A DNA stretch of 64,000 bases from Hymenobacter translucens (GTDB lineage Bacteria > Bacteroidota > Bacteroidia > Cytophagales > Hymenobacteraceae): NCBI RefSeq assembly GCF_020685205.1, contig NZ_JAJERB010000008.1:1-64000 (forward strand), in the 5' to 3' direction. The translations under genes and the position numbers were made by a program. The notes below the pieces were generated by a model. The model had not been told where the DNA came from and made no database searches. It saw nothing but the letters and a program-made list of their open reading frames with translations. Of this stretch, positions 42,905 to 51,888 are shown piece after piece; positions within the stretch are counted from its first letter, which is position 1, and every line of letters starts with the position of its first letter.

Positions 42905-44275
42905 ATGAGTCCCCTCCCTAGTCAGCCCTTTCAGATCCAGCAGTTCTACGATAAGGGCCTTTCCCACGCCAGCTATGCTATCCGCAGCAACGAGGAAATC
43001 GTTTTGATTGATCCGGGCCGCGACCCTCAACCCTACTATGACTTTGCCGATGAGCACGAGGCGGATATCATCGCCATCATCGAGACTCACCCCCACGCCG
43101 ACTTCGTTTCGTCCCACCTCGAAATAGCCCGCGAAACCGGGGCCACCATCTACTGCAGCCGCCTGGTAAAGGCACTGTACCCGCACCAGCCCTTCGACGA
43201 CGGCAACCGCATCACGCTCGGCAACATCGAGCTGCACGCCCTTAACACCCCGGGCCACTCGCCCGACAGCATTTCCATCCTGCTCCTCGACGACGCGGCC
43301 CAGACCCGGGCCGTCTTCACCGGCGACACGCTGTTCGTGGGCGACGTCGGCCGCCCCGACCTGCGCGAGGAAGAAATGGTGGGCGGGCACCGGCGCGAGG
43401 AGCTGGCCGCCCAGCTCTACCACAGCACCCGCAACAAGCTGATGTCGCTGCCGCCAACCACCCGGGTGTACCCGGCCCACGGCCCCGGGTCCCTGTGCGG
43501 CAAAACCACCAGCATCGACCTCGACAGCACCATCGGCAAGGAGGTGAAAACCAACTACGCCCTCCAGCCCATGAGCGAGGCGGAGTTTATCCGGGTGCTG
43601 CTCGAAGACCAGCCCTTCGTGCCCAAGTACTTCGGCCACGATGTGCAGCTCAACAAGATGGGCGCCCAGCCGTTCGAGGACAGCATCCGGTCGGTGCCCC
43701 GCCTGCAGCCCGACGCCCTGCTGGCCGCCGAAATTCCCGTTATCGATACCCGGCCCCAGGCCGAGTTCAAGCAGGGTCACCTGCCCGGCGCCATCAACCT
43801 GCAGGACGGGGGCAAGTTTGAAACCTGGCTCGGCTCGGTTATCGGTCCCCGGGAAGCTTTCTACCTGATTGCCGACACCCAGATTGCCCTCGATACCGTT
43901 ATTCGCAAAGCCGCCAAAATCGGCTACGAGCTGAACATCAAAGGCGCCCTGCTGACCCCGCGGGAGCTGAAGGCAACCAGCCCCGTGGCCGATGTGGAGC
44001 ACGTGCGGGACCGGCCCGAGGACTTCACCATCGTTGATATCCGGAACTACACCGAAGCCAAGCAGCCCGTCTTTGCCAATGCCCTGGTGATTCCGCTGCC
44101 CGAGCTGCGGGAGCGGGCCGGGGAAGTGCCCACTGACAAGCCCATTCTGGTGCACTGCGCCGGCGGCTACCGCTCGGCGGCCGGCAGCAGCATCCTCGAA
44201 GCTGTCCTGCCCGGAGTTGAAATCTACGATCTGAGCGACGCCATCACCGAGTTTCAGAAGCAGGCGGTGCACTAG
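42905..44275 (+). CDS. MBL-fold hydrolase with two rhodanese domains (persulfide dioxygenase-like)
   Basis: A 456-residue cytoplasmic protein. Residues about 10-240 are a metallo-beta-lactamase fold of the ETHE1/BlhB group: ETHPHADFVSSHLEIA, TPGHSPDSISILL, VFTGDTLFVGDVGRPDL and VYPAHGPGS provide the metal ligands. Two rhodanese domains follow. The first (about 265-345) lacks the catalytic cysteine (FYLIADTQIALD). The second (about 365-456) has it in ILVHCAGGYRSAAGS. Such proteins oxidise persulfides to sulfite or move sulfane sulfur. It is monocistronic with a terminator 28 nt after the stop. Confidence 0.92.
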   Translation: MSPLPSQPFQIQQFYDKGLSHASYAIRSNEEIVLIDPGRDPQPYYDFADEHEADIIAIIETHPHADFVSSHLEIARETGATIYCSRLVKALYPHQPFDDGNRITLGNIELHALNTPGHSPDSISILLLDDAAQTRAVFTGDTLFVGDVGRPDLREEEMVGGHRREELAAQLYHSTRNKLMSLPPTTRVYPAHGPGSLCGKTTSIDLDSTIGKEVKTNYALQPMSEAEFIRVLLEDQPFVPKYFGHDVQLNKMGAQPFEDSIRSVPRLQPDALLAAEIPVIDTRPQAEFKQGHLPGAINLQDGGKFETWLGSVIGPREAFYLIADTQIALDTVIRKAAKIGYELNIKGALLTPRELKATSPVADVEHVRDRPEDFTIVDIRNYTEAKQPVFANALVIPLPELRERAGEVPTDKPILVHCAGGYRSAAGSSILEAVLPGVEIYDLSDAITEFQKQAVH

Positions 44276-44302
44276 CATTACGGCCCGGCCGAACCATTTT
44301 AT

Positions 44303-44346
44303 AAGCCGTTTTAGTTAGCAGGAGCTGGCTAAAACGGCTTATTTTT
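44303..44346 (+). terminator. Terminator after the MBL/rhodanese gene
   Basis: AAGCCGTTTTAG pairs with CTAAAACGGCTT, followed by ATTTTT. It separates this gene from sbcD. Confidence 0.85.
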
Positions 44347-44406
44347 GTTGGCCGAAGCTAAAAGCCTTAGCTTAGAAGTTGATTCCGGCTTACTCTAAAC
44401 TCTCCC

Positions 44407-45639
44407 ATGCGCGTTTTACACACGGCCGACTGGCACCTGGGCCAACGCTTCCAGCATGGCTACGACCGGCTCGACGAGCACCGCTGCTTTCTCGACTGGC
44501 TGCTCGAAACCATTGAGGCGGAGTTTGTTGACGTGCTTGTCGTGGCCGGCGACGTATTCGACACGGGCAACCCGCCCGCGGCCGCCCGCAAGCTGTATTA
44601 CCAGTTCCTGGCCCGCCTGCGCGCCTCCGCCACCTGCCACGACGTGGTCATCGTGGGCGGCAACCACGACTCGGCCGATACGCTGAACGCCTCGGCAACC
44701 CTGCTCCGGGAGCTGCGCGTGCACGTGGTGGGCGGGGTGCCCGGCCGCTTTGAAGATCAGTGCCTGACCCTTCCCTCCGATGCCGCTGAGCCCAGGCTCG
44801 TCGTGGCCGCGGTGCCCTTTCTGCGCGATGCCGACGTGCGCCACCTCATATCCGGCGAATCAACCGAGGAGCGGGAGGCCCGGCTCCGCAACGGCATTGC
44901 CGCCCACTACCAGCGCCTGGCCGACCTGCTGGGCCACTACCGGGAGGTGGGTGTGCCGGTGCTGGCCACCGGCCACCTGTTTGCCGCCGGCTGCGGCGAC
45001 AACGACGCCTCCACCGAGCGGCCCCTCAGCATCGGCGCGCTGGGCCAGATTACCGCCGACGCTTTCCCGGCCTGCTTCGACTATGTGGCCCTGGGCCACC
45101 TGCACCGCCCTCAGGTAGTAGGGCAGCGGCCCCATATCCGCTACTCCGGCTCCCCTATTCCGCTGTCGTTTTCCGAAACCGACCACCCCCAGCAGGTTAT
45201 GCTGCTCACCTTCGACGGCCCGGGCTGCCCCGAGGTACAGGCCCTGACCGTGCCCTGCGAGCGGCGCCTGGTGCGGTTCCGCGGTTCCCTGGAGTCGGTG
45301 CTTGAACAGCTGAGCACCTACGACAACACCGGCTTTCAGCACGAAGCCTGGGCCGAGGTGGCGGTGCTGCCGGGTTTGCCCTGGTCGGAAGTGCAGGACC
45401 GGGTGCGGGAAGCCTGGCAGAACACCAGCGGGCAGGTGCGGGTGGTAGCCGGCCCCCGCCCCCTGCGCGAGCAGGTGGAAGAAGCCGCTGCCGCCACGCC
45501 CGAAGCGCCCGCCGGCCCTCACCTCGATGAGCTTTCGCCCCAGCTGGTGTTCGAGCAGCTGCTTGATGCCCAGGCGCTGGAGCCCGCCGCCCGGGAACAG
45601 CTTTTGCGCACGTTCGACGAATTGCTGGCCACCCAGTAG
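44407..45639 (+). CDS. sbcD: Exonuclease subunit SbcD (Mre11-like)
   Basis: A 410-residue calcineurin-type phosphoesterase. Metal-binding motifs are HTADWHLGQ (residues 5-13), VVAGDVFDTG, VGGNHDSADT, TGHLFAAG and LGHLHRPQ, in the order of the Mre11/SbcD family, followed by a C-terminal capping domain. With SbcC it forms the nuclease that opens hairpins and processes blocked double-strand ends. sbcC follows 39 bp downstream on the same strand. Confidence 0.97.
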   Translation: MRVLHTADWHLGQRFQHGYDRLDEHRCFLDWLLETIEAEFVDVLVVAGDVFDTGNPPAAARKLYYQFLARLRASATCHDVVIVGGNHDSADTLNASATLLRELRVHVVGGVPGRFEDQCLTLPSDAAEPRLVVAAVPFLRDADVRHLISGESTEEREARLRNGIAAHYQRLADLLGHYREVGVPVLATGHLFAAGCGDNDASTERPLSIGALGQITADAFPACFDYVALGHLHRPQVVGQRPHIRYSGSPIPLSFSETDHPQQVMLLTFDGPGCPEVQALTVPCERRLVRFRGSLESVLEQLSTYDNTGFQHEAWAEVAVLPGLPWSEVQDRVREAWQNTSGQVRVVAGPRPLREQVEEAAAATPEAPAGPHLDELSPQLVFEQLLDAQALEPAAREQLLRTFDELLATQ

Positions 45640-45678
45640 ACCAAGCCTTTTTTCCCGGCTTCGGCCCGCCTGTTCTCT

Positions 45679-48600
45679 ATGAAGATTATTTCCATTGCCT
45701 GCCACAACATCAACTCCCTGCGGGGCAAGCAGCCTCACCGGCTCGACTTTGAGGCAGCGCCCCTGGAAAACTGCGGGCTCTTTGCCATTACCGGCCCTAC
45801 CGGCGCCGGCAAAACCACCCTGCTCGACGCCATTACCCTGGCGCTGTACGGACGCACGCCCCGGCAAGGCAATGGCCGGTCGCTCATCAGCCACGGCGCA
45901 ACGGAAGGCTGGGCGGAGGTGGTGTACGAAGTGGCTGCCGGCCGCTTTCTGAGCCGGTGGAGCATCAAGCGGGCCCGCAAGCAGATTGGCGGCGCCCTGC
46001 AGGATGCCTACATGGAAGTCTGCTCCTGGCCCGACGGCAAGCTGCTGACTCAGAAATCAGAGAAAAGCATTGCCCGCAACGAGGAGCTGACGGGCATGAA
46101 GTACACGCAGTTCACCCGCTCGGTGCTGCTGGCCCAGGGCAGCTTCGACGAGTTCCTGAAAGCCAAGGACGACGAGCGGGAAAAGCTGCTGGAGCGCATC
46201 ACCGGCATCGAAATCTACACCATGCTGTCGGGGCAGGCCCACGACCGCGCCCGGGCCGAGGACCAGAAGGAGAAAGAGCTGACCGCCCGCATCGGGGCCG
46301 TGCAGTGGCTGACGCCCGAGGTGCTGGAGTTGAAAACCACCGAAGCCGGGGAGCTGACCGAATCGGTTGAAAAAGCCAGCATCCAGGCCGAAACCCTGCG
46401 ACGTCAGCACGAGTGGCACCAGAAGCTGGCCGAGCTGGAAGGCAAGGCGACGGCAGCGGCCTCGGCTTTGGAGCAGGCGAAAGTTGCCCTGGCCGCCCGT
46501 CAGCCCGACCTCGACCGCCTCGCCGCCCACGAGCGGGCCGAACCGTTTGAGAAGCGCTGGGTGAAAGCCAATGCCGCCGTCCATGAGGCCCGCAGCGCCG
46601 AAGCCGACCGGCAGCAGCTGGCCGAAGACCTGCGCACGGCCCAGGTCCGGCACGAGCAGGCCCGCCAAGCCGTGGCCGACGCCAAGGCCGCCTGGGAAGC
46701 TACCGAGCAGAACCTAAGCCGCGAAAAGCCCCGCCTCGACGAAGCCCTGGCCCAGGTTCCCCGCCTCGAAACCCTGACCACGGCCGCCCTCCAGGCCAAA
46801 GCCGATGCCGAGCACGGCCAGCTGACTTACGCGCAGGCCGTCAAGGAATACCGGGCCTATGAAGCCCAGACCGCCACCAACCGCGCCGAGCTGGCCCAGC
46901 TGTCCGGGTGGCTAAGTGAAAATGCAGCCGACGCCCGCCTTAAAGAGGAGGAAGCTGAGCTGAAGGCGCTTATCGACAAGCGGGAAAAAGCCCGCATCGA
47001 CTTGGAAGAGCGGCGGCAGGAGAAAGCCGGGGAGCTGACCAAGCTGCAGGCGGCCGGCCTCGCGGCCCAGAACTTCCTGAACAATGCCGAGCTGGCCCAG
47101 GAGGCGCTCAGTGGTCTGGCTGAGGAAGTTGCGCACTGGCAGCAGCAGCACGCCGGCCTGCAGGTGGCGGCCCTGTACCGCAGGTCCCAGCTTCAGCAGC
47201 AGCTGGAAATAGTGCGCACCGACCACGGCCGCCACTTCGAGCAGCTGCTGGGCAAAAAGCTGTTTGCCCAGCACGCCACGAATCTGAAGCCCGGCCATGC
47301 CTGCCCGCTTTGCGGCGCGCACGAGCATCCTGTGCTGATGGCCGGCGTGCGCGTCGACACCTCCGCCGAAGCTATTCAGGCCCTGGAGAAGCTGGTAGAG
47401 CAGGGAAGTCAGCAGCTGAATTCCCTGGCTGAGCAGCAGCAGGACAACGACAAGCTGCTCACCCTGCTCGAGGCGTTTCCGCGCGCGGCCGAGCCCGACC
47501 CGGCCATGCAGCAGCTCGATCTGCGGGCCGCGCTGCGCGGGGCTACTCTTTTGGTCCGCGACCTTAACGATGCTCCGGTACGGAAGGAAAAGCACGCCAA
47601 AGAGCTGACCCAGGCCCGGAAAGAAGCAGCCAGCGCCGAGGAGCAGGTGAAGCTTTTCAGCCAGCAGATCAAAGACCTCGACGAGAAGCTGGGCCGCATT
47701 CAGGCCGAAGGCGGGCAGGTAACACAGGAGATTGAGGCCCGGGCCGCACAGCTCGCCATTCCCTTCGACCGGCGCCAGCCCGAGCTGCTGCTGGCAGCCG
47801 TACGCACCCGCTTTGCCAACTACCAGCGCAGATCCGACCGTTACAACCAGCTTGATAAGGAGCTGGCCAGTGCCCTGGCCACGCTCCACGCCCTGGAGCA
47901 AAAGCAGCAGGAGCTGGCCGGGGAAACCCAAAAGCTGGCCGATAAGCACCTTGCTGCTCAAGCCGACTGCGAAGCCTGCGCCCGGGGAATTGCCGTGGCG
48001 CACGTCGGCTACGCCTCTCCCCGTGTTGCGCTGGACTACTGGCAGCAGCAGGAAAAAGAGGCCCGCAAAGCCTACGAGGACGCCCAGGCGCGGGAGCGGA
48101 CCAGCAGTGAGCAGGTCAGCCACCTGACGCTGCGGGAAAAAGAGAAAGCCGCTGCCCGCGACCTGGCGCAGATGGCCCACGACCACGAGCTGGAAGAGCT
48201 CAGCCAGCAGCTGCCCGCCGCCGGCTTCTCGGCCTCGTCCGATATTCTGGACCTGCTCCTGCCCGAAGCCGAGCGCCCCGCCCTGCGCCGGCTCCAGGCC
48301 GAGCTGCAGGGCTCGGTAGCGCAGGCCCTGGCCCACCGGCAGTGGTGCGACGACGAGCTGCTGAAAACCCGGCAGCTGGCCCTGACGGCCGAGCCTGCCG
48401 AAACGGTGAAGGCAGCCTTTAATGAATCGCAGCAGCAGTACCTGACTCTGCGGGACCAGCTCACGACCCTGCGCAAAGAGCTGGCCGACGACCAGGCCAA
48501 GCGCGAAAAGCACGCCGAGCTGGCCTGGGAGCTGGCGGCGCAGAAGGTGGAAACCCGGCGCTGGACGGCTATGTACGAACTGCTGGGCTCGAAAGAGAAA

Positions 48601-49086
48601 AGCAAGTTCAGCCGCTTTGCCCAGGGCCTGACCCTGGCCCGGCTGGTGCTGCTGGCCAACCACCACCTGCGCCAGTTCAACGACCGGTACGAACTGCGCC
48701 GCCGCGACGCCATGTCGCTGGGGCTGCTGGTGGCCGACAGCTACGACGACTGCATCCGCGACGTGGGCACGCTTTCGGGCGGGGAAACCTTCCTGGTAAG
48801 TCTGGCCCTGGCCCTGGGGTTGTCGGAGCTGGCCTCCAACTCGGCCCGCATCGACTCCCTGTTTATCGATGAAGGCTTCGGTACGCTGGACCCCGATACG
48901 CTCGACGTCGCCCTGGCCGCCCTGGGCAGTCTGCGGCAGCGCGGCAAAACCATCGGCATCATCACCCACGTCGACGTGGACAAGCTCCGCGACTACATCG
49001 ACACCCGCGTGGTGGTGGAGCGCGTAGGCCAGGGCACCAGCCGCCTGCGGGTACTGCCCGAAGTCACCGTGCCCCTGCCGGCCTGA
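45679..49086 (+). CDS. sbcC: Exonuclease subunit SbcC (Rad50-like ATPase)
   Basis: A 1135-residue SMC-like ATPase. The N-terminal Walker A is GPTGAGKTT (39-47). Long coiled coils (about 190-530 and 560-980) flank a zinc hook CPLC with Cys542 and Cys545. The C-terminal half has the signature LSGGETFLVSLALALGLSEL and Walker B SLFIDEGFGTLD. It powers DNA binding and cutting by the SbcCD complex. It forms an operon with sbcD. The stop lies directly next to a palindromic repeat that separates it from the convergent next gene. Confidence 0.97.
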   Translation: MKIISIACHNINSLRGKQPHRLDFEAAPLENCGLFAITGPTGAGKTTLLDAITLALYGRTPRQGNGRSLISHGATEGWAEVVYEVAAGRFLSRWSIKRARKQIGGALQDAYMEVCSWPDGKLLTQKSEKSIARNEELTGMKYTQFTRSVLLAQGSFDEFLKAKDDEREKLLERITGIEIYTMLSGQAHDRARAEDQKEKELTARIGAVQWLTPEVLELKTTEAGELTESVEKASIQAETLRRQHEWHQKLAELEGKATAAASALEQAKVALAARQPDLDRLAAHERAEPFEKRWVKANAAVHEARSAEADRQQLAEDLRTAQVRHEQARQAVADAKAAWEATEQNLSREKPRLDEALAQVPRLETLTTAALQAKADAEHGQLTYAQAVKEYRAYEAQTATNRAELAQLSGWLSENAADARLKEEEAELKALIDKREKARIDLEERRQEKAGELTKLQAAGLAAQNFLNNAELAQEALSGLAEEVAHWQQQHAGLQVAALYRRSQLQQQLEIVRTDHGRHFEQLLGKKLFAQHATNLKPGHACPLCGAHEHPVLMAGVRVDTSAEAIQALEKLVEQGSQQLNSLAEQQQDNDKLLTLLEAFPRAAEPDPAMQQLDLRAALRGATLLVRDLNDAPVRKEKHAKELTQARKEAASAEEQVKLFSQQIKDLDEKLGRIQAEGGQVTQEIEARAAQLAIPFDRRQPELLLAAVRTRFANYQRRSDRYNQLDKELASALATLHALEQKQQELAGETQKLADKHLAAQADCEACARGIAVAHVGYASPRVALDYWQQQEKEARKAYEDAQARERTSSEQVSHLTLREKEKAAARDLAQMAHDHELEELSQQLPAAGFSASSDILDLLLPEAERPALRRLQAELQGSVAQALAHRQWCDDELLKTRQLALTAEPAETVKAAFNESQQQYLTLRDQLTTLRKELADDQAKREKHAELAWELAAQKVETRRWTAMYELLGSKEKSKFSRFAQGLTLARLVLLANHHLRQFNDRYELRRRDAMSLGLLVADSYDDCIRDVGTLSGGETFLVSLALALGLSELASNSARIDSLFIDEGFGTLDPDTLDVALAALGSLRQRGKTIGIITHVDVDKLRDYIDTRVVVERVGQGTSRLRVLPEVTVPLPA

Positions 49087-49087
49087 T

Positions 49088-49157
49088 TGGTTGTTCGTTG
49101 TCAGCTGTCAGTTGTCAGGACGATACGGACAACGAACAACTGACAACCGACAACTAA
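49088..49157. repeat. Dispersed TTGTC/GACAA inverted repeat, copy 2
   Basis: The left arm TTGGTTGTTCGTTGTCAGC and the right arm GGACAACGAACAACTGACAA pair through GTTGTTCGTTGTC/GACAACGAACAAC. The element fills almost the whole gap between convergent sbcC and the next gene; it even overlaps that gene's TAG stop at 49154-49156. It probably acts as a bidirectional terminator-like structure. Confidence 0.7.
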
Positions 49158-50215
49158 ATCTGTCCTGCCCCCCGGATTTCTGCCCAGCTCCAGTAGCGGC
49201 GGGGCTCGATGGAGGCGTACCGCTCCCGGAAGAAAGCCACTACGGTCTGCTCCAACGCTTCTGGGCTGATGGACGACGCGTAGATCTGGCGCTGGTCGGG
49301 GTCGGCGTAGCGGGCGGTTTTGGGTAGCCCCTTGCCCGACAGACGTAGCAGCGGACCGGTGTCGGTAACCTGGTCGGCCGTCCAGCGCCGGGTAGTGGTT
49401 TCCCGGGTATTGAGCTTCGCCACCAGGGCATCGAGCGGGAGGCGGGGCAGCGTGGGACGGCTTTCCAGGTCAATCCAGGTGGTGTACTTGTACTCGAACT
49501 CGTAGCGCTGCCCGTCATACAAACTCAGGACCATGTCGAACCCGGCAGTGGGACCGAACAGGGCATAGTACGGCAGCGGCTCGGGCGTACGAACCACGAC
49601 CAGCCCGATTTCGGGGTAGCGGGTAAGCTGCGTCCCGGGGCTGTGCATCACTTCGGCGGCCCGGCGCACCCGCTCAAACTCAGGCTCCCAGGCAGCGCGG
49701 CCGCTTTCGGGATTCAGCAGCACCTCGGCGAAGCGGGGCAGAAACCACTCGAACTTCTCGGCCGACGCCTCATCTTCCCGCCGCCGGATTGTCGGCGCCC
49801 CAAAGGGCGGGTAGAACAGCCCCTTTTCCCGGGCGTTCAGCCAGCACACCAGTTGCAGGGCGTGGTCGGCCAGCGGGTTGGTCCAATCCAGCTCCCGAAA
49901 GTCGCCCAGCGTCGCGGTTAGGCGCAGGAGCGGCTCGTGCGCCAATGCCAGCTCCGGATTCAATAGGCTCCACACACCCACAAAACCGTCGACGTCGAAG
50001 TGGTTGGCCGTCACGGCCCAGTTCCCAACCACGGCCGGGTTGGCCTGCCGGAGCGCCCGCAGCACCGAGCCGGCACTGGTATCGTCGCGCAAATGCCCGG
50101 GCGTGGGGGCTCCCCGCCAGTGCGCCAGCACCAGCGCCGCCCCCAGCGCCGTGCTGTCGACCACAATGGTAGGCTGGCGCCGCAGCCGCGGAAACGGAAC
50201 GAAATGGCAGGGCAT
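49154..50215 (-). CDS. Uncharacterised protein, possibly of the DUF6687 family
   Basis: About 353 residues from the Met at 50215 (MPCHFVPFPRLRRQPTIVVD). The Met 22 codons upstream gives an atypical start. There is no signal peptide or membrane helix. Notable parts are TIVVDSTALGAALVLAHWRG, a conserved-looking NHFDVDGFVGVWSLLNPE about residue 75, and a C-terminal FFRERYASIEPRRYWSWAEI. The NHFDVDGF block, with aspartates and a histidine, hints at a metal or phosphate site of the kind seen in DHH-type enzymes, but this is a guess. Convergent with sbcC; function unknown. Confidence 0.78.
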   Translation of the reverse strand: MPCHFVPFPRLRRQPTIVVDSTALGAALVLAHWRGAPTPGHLRDDTSAGSVLRALRQANPAVVGNWAVTANHFDVDGFVGVWSLLNPELALAHEPLLRLTATLGDFRELDWTNPLADHALQLVCWLNAREKGLFYPPFGAPTIRRREDEASAEKFEWFLPRFAEVLLNPESGRAAWEPEFERVRRAAEVMHSPGTQLTRYPEIGLVVVRTPEPLPYYALFGPTAGFDMVLSLYDGQRYEFEYKYTTWIDLESRPTLPRLPLDALVAKLNTRETTTRRWTADQVTDTGPLLRLSGKGLPKTARYADPDQRQIYASSISPEALEQTVVAFFRERYASIEPRRYWSWAEIRGAGQI

Positions 50216-50317
50216 TGGGGAAGTGAAAAAACGGTGCGTTCGTGGGCCGTAGGCCCCCACAGAGGCCCTTGTCAGGATCACTCAATGACAGCTGCTGACG
50301 GGTTGTTTTGCCTGGCC

Positions 50318-50343
50318 AAAGCTAACAGCTATACGCTAACAGC
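50318..50343. repeat. AGCTAACAGCTA-type intergenic repeat
   Basis: AAAGCTAACAGCTATACGCT then AACAGCTA, related to copies at 58990-59035 and to the signal-peptide coding stretch at 35395-35460. It lies directly at the 3' end of the HNH gene. Confidence 0.5.
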
Positions 50344-50666
50344 TACTTCTTCCGGCGGTTGGCGATATGCTCGACGCGGCTGCGGCGAATCCAGTGCAGG
50401 TACTTCTGCAGCTCTTCCGCCCCGCGCAAGGCCTCGATGGTCGGGTAGCGGCGGGCCAGCTCCCGGTTGCTCAGCAGCAGGTGCACCGTGCTGTGGCAGG
50501 GCTGGCACAGATCCGCCACCGGGCCGTAGCGCCCGCCTTCTTCCCGGGGTACGAGGTGGTGCCGCGACACGTGCCGGACAGTCCGCTCACACAGCTCGCA
50601 CCGGGGCTCGGCTTTGCCCGGCGCCCCGGTGAAATAAGGAGAATCGGGAAAACGACGGCGGGCCAT
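50343..50666 (-). CDS. Small HNH endonuclease-like protein
   Basis: A 107-residue protein with the HNH zinc-finger nuclease pattern: CELCERTVRHVSRHHLVPRE about residues 23-42, then DLCQPCHSTVHLLLSN. Two CxxC pairs hold zinc, and the HH and H residues form the active site. Such stand-alone HNH proteins may nick DNA, but the role in this host is unknown. No phage or restriction genes flank it. It is a single gene on the minus strand, divergent from the exported protein at 50901. Confidence 0.85.
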   Translation of the reverse strand: MARRRFPDSPYFTGAPGKAEPRCELCERTVRHVSRHHLVPREEGGRYGPVADLCQPCHSTVHLLLSNRELARRYPTIEALRGAEELQKYLHWIRRSRVEHIANRRKK

Positions 50667-50770
50667 AGCAACCTGCTACGCAGGACCGGCGGGAAAGCTG
50701 CCCCAAACCGATAAAGACCCGAATACCGGAAAATAATTGCCCGAAATAATTTTTGCGTTCCAATTAATTC

Positions 50771-50778
50771 TATATTTG
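50771..50778 (+). promoter_or_regulatory. -7 element for the exported protein gene
   Basis: TATATTTG, an exact fit to TAnnTTTG, 122 bp upstream of the start at 50901. A TTG at 50753-50755 could be the -33 element, though the 15-bp spacer is short. Confidence 0.5.
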
Positions 50779-50900
50779 GTTACAGAACCTCAGAATTCAC
50801 AGTACATTACGCTTACTAGGCTTACTTTAAGTTCTCTTCGATCCGGCCATTTTCTGGCCCGGTTTTCCCTTCTGCCTCTCTCCTCACTTACTTACTTTTT

Positions 50901-51341
50901 ATGACCTTCACTCTACCCACTTTTCGCCTGGCCCGCCTCCTGCGCGTGGCTGGCCTGCTCCTGGCACTGCAGGTTCTGGCTCCTGCAACTTCTCACGCCC
51001 AAACCTGGATGGTATCCACCGACGCGTACATTAAGATGGGCGTGATGGACAAGTTCGGTCAGCTGGGCTCGTACACGGCTCGTTTTGTGGTGACCAACCA
51101 GACCAGTGGCAAAGAGTACATTCTGGAAAAGCAGGTAACCAAGGGCCAGAATGGCGTGGACGTCATCTTCCCTTCCGAGCCTTCGGAGCCGGACTACTTC
51201 AAAGGCCCCAACGGTGAAGCTGCCAAGGGTACGCCCGGGCGCTACGTCTGGGAATGCCAGGTAGGCGGCAAGAAAGTAGTGGGTGGCCGCTTTACGTTTC
51301 CCGAGGTCGGCAACGACGTGACGGTGGTGGATAAGCGCTGA
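50901..51341 (+). CDS. Exported hypothetical protein
   Basis: A 146-residue protein with a clear signal peptide (about 1-35, LLALQVLAPATSHAQ) and a mature beta-rich part: AYIKMGVMDKFGQLG, YTARFVVTNQTSGKEYILEK, YVWECQVGGKKVVGGRFTF. No family is recognised. It is probably periplasmic or on the outer membrane. It has its own promoter and terminator. The long leader of about 115 nt is unexplained. Confidence 0.8.
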   Translation: MTFTLPTFRLARLLRVAGLLLALQVLAPATSHAQTWMVSTDAYIKMGVMDKFGQLGSYTARFVVTNQTSGKEYILEKQVTKGQNGVDVIFPSEPSEPDYFKGPNGEAAKGTPGRYVWECQVGGKKVVGGRFTFPEVGNDVTVVDKR

Positions 51342-51364
51342 GCTATTTTTAACGTCTTGATGAT

Positions 51365-51402
51365 AAAAAGCCCGGCTCCTGCCTGCAGGGGCCGGGCTTT
51401 TT
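51365..51402 (+). terminator. Terminator after the exported protein gene
   Basis: AAAAAGCCCGGCTCCTGC and the complementary GCAGGGGCCGGGCTTTTT form a near-perfect stem ending in a T-run. Confidence 0.9.
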
Positions 51403-51489
51403 GCTGCGTCCGGACAGCCATCCGCGGAGCGGGGCGCGTAGAATACGCGGGCGGCTTCGCCCCCTCCATTCTCACGTTCGTTAAGCAAA

Positions 51490-51798
51490 ATGCCTAAAAA
51501 GTCTTTTTCCGAGCTTATCAACTCCCCCGGAATGCCGGTTCTGGTTGATTTCTACGCTGACTGGTGCGGCCCGTGCAAAACCATGGCCCCGATTCTGCAG
51601 CAGGTGGCCGAGCAGCACCAGGGCAAGATCAAAGTTATTAAGGTGGATGTGGACCGCAACCAGGCGGCCGCCCAGCAGTTCCGGGTGCAGAGCATTCCCA
51701 CCCTGATTCTGTTCCAGCGCGGGCAGCCGGTGTGGCGGCAGGCCGGGGTGGTGTCCGCGCCTCAGCTCAGCCAGGTGCTCCAGCGTTTTTTGCAATAA
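51490..51798 (+). CDS. Thioredoxin
   Basis: A 102-residue single-domain thioredoxin without a signal peptide. The active site is WCGPCK with Cys26 and Cys29, the cis-proline loop is QSIPTLILFQRG, and the family DFYADWCGPC and KVDVDRN blocks are present. It reduces protein disulfides in the cytoplasm. It ends about 35 bp before the promoter of the TonB receptor gene, so it is probably a separate unit. Confidence 0.96.
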   Translation: MPKKSFSELINSPGMPVLVDFYADWCGPCKTMAPILQQVAEQHQGKIKVIKVDVDRNQAAAQQFRVQSIPTLILFQRGQPVWRQAGVVSAPQLSQVLQRFLQ

Positions 51799-51834
51799 GC
51801 CCGGCCGGCAAAGAACTATCCGCAGCCAAAAGAG

Positions 51835-51863
51835 TTGGTAACGTCGTGGCATAACTACCTTTG
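51835..51863 (+). promoter_or_regulatory. TTG-N18-TACCTTTG promoter of the TonB receptor operon
   Basis: A TTG at 51835-51837 and TACCTTTG at 51856-51863, with an 18-bp spacer, are an excellent Bacteroidota promoter. The upstream candidate start codon of the receptor lies inside this promoter, which decides for the Met at 51889. Confidence 0.75.
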
Positions 51864-51888
51864 CCCCGATATTACTACTGGTTTCCTG

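Noticed and set aside
46057..48969. Long minus-strand frames under sbcC
   Set aside because: They are rich in Q, G, L and A and are mirror frames of the coiled-coil coding DNA of SbcC.
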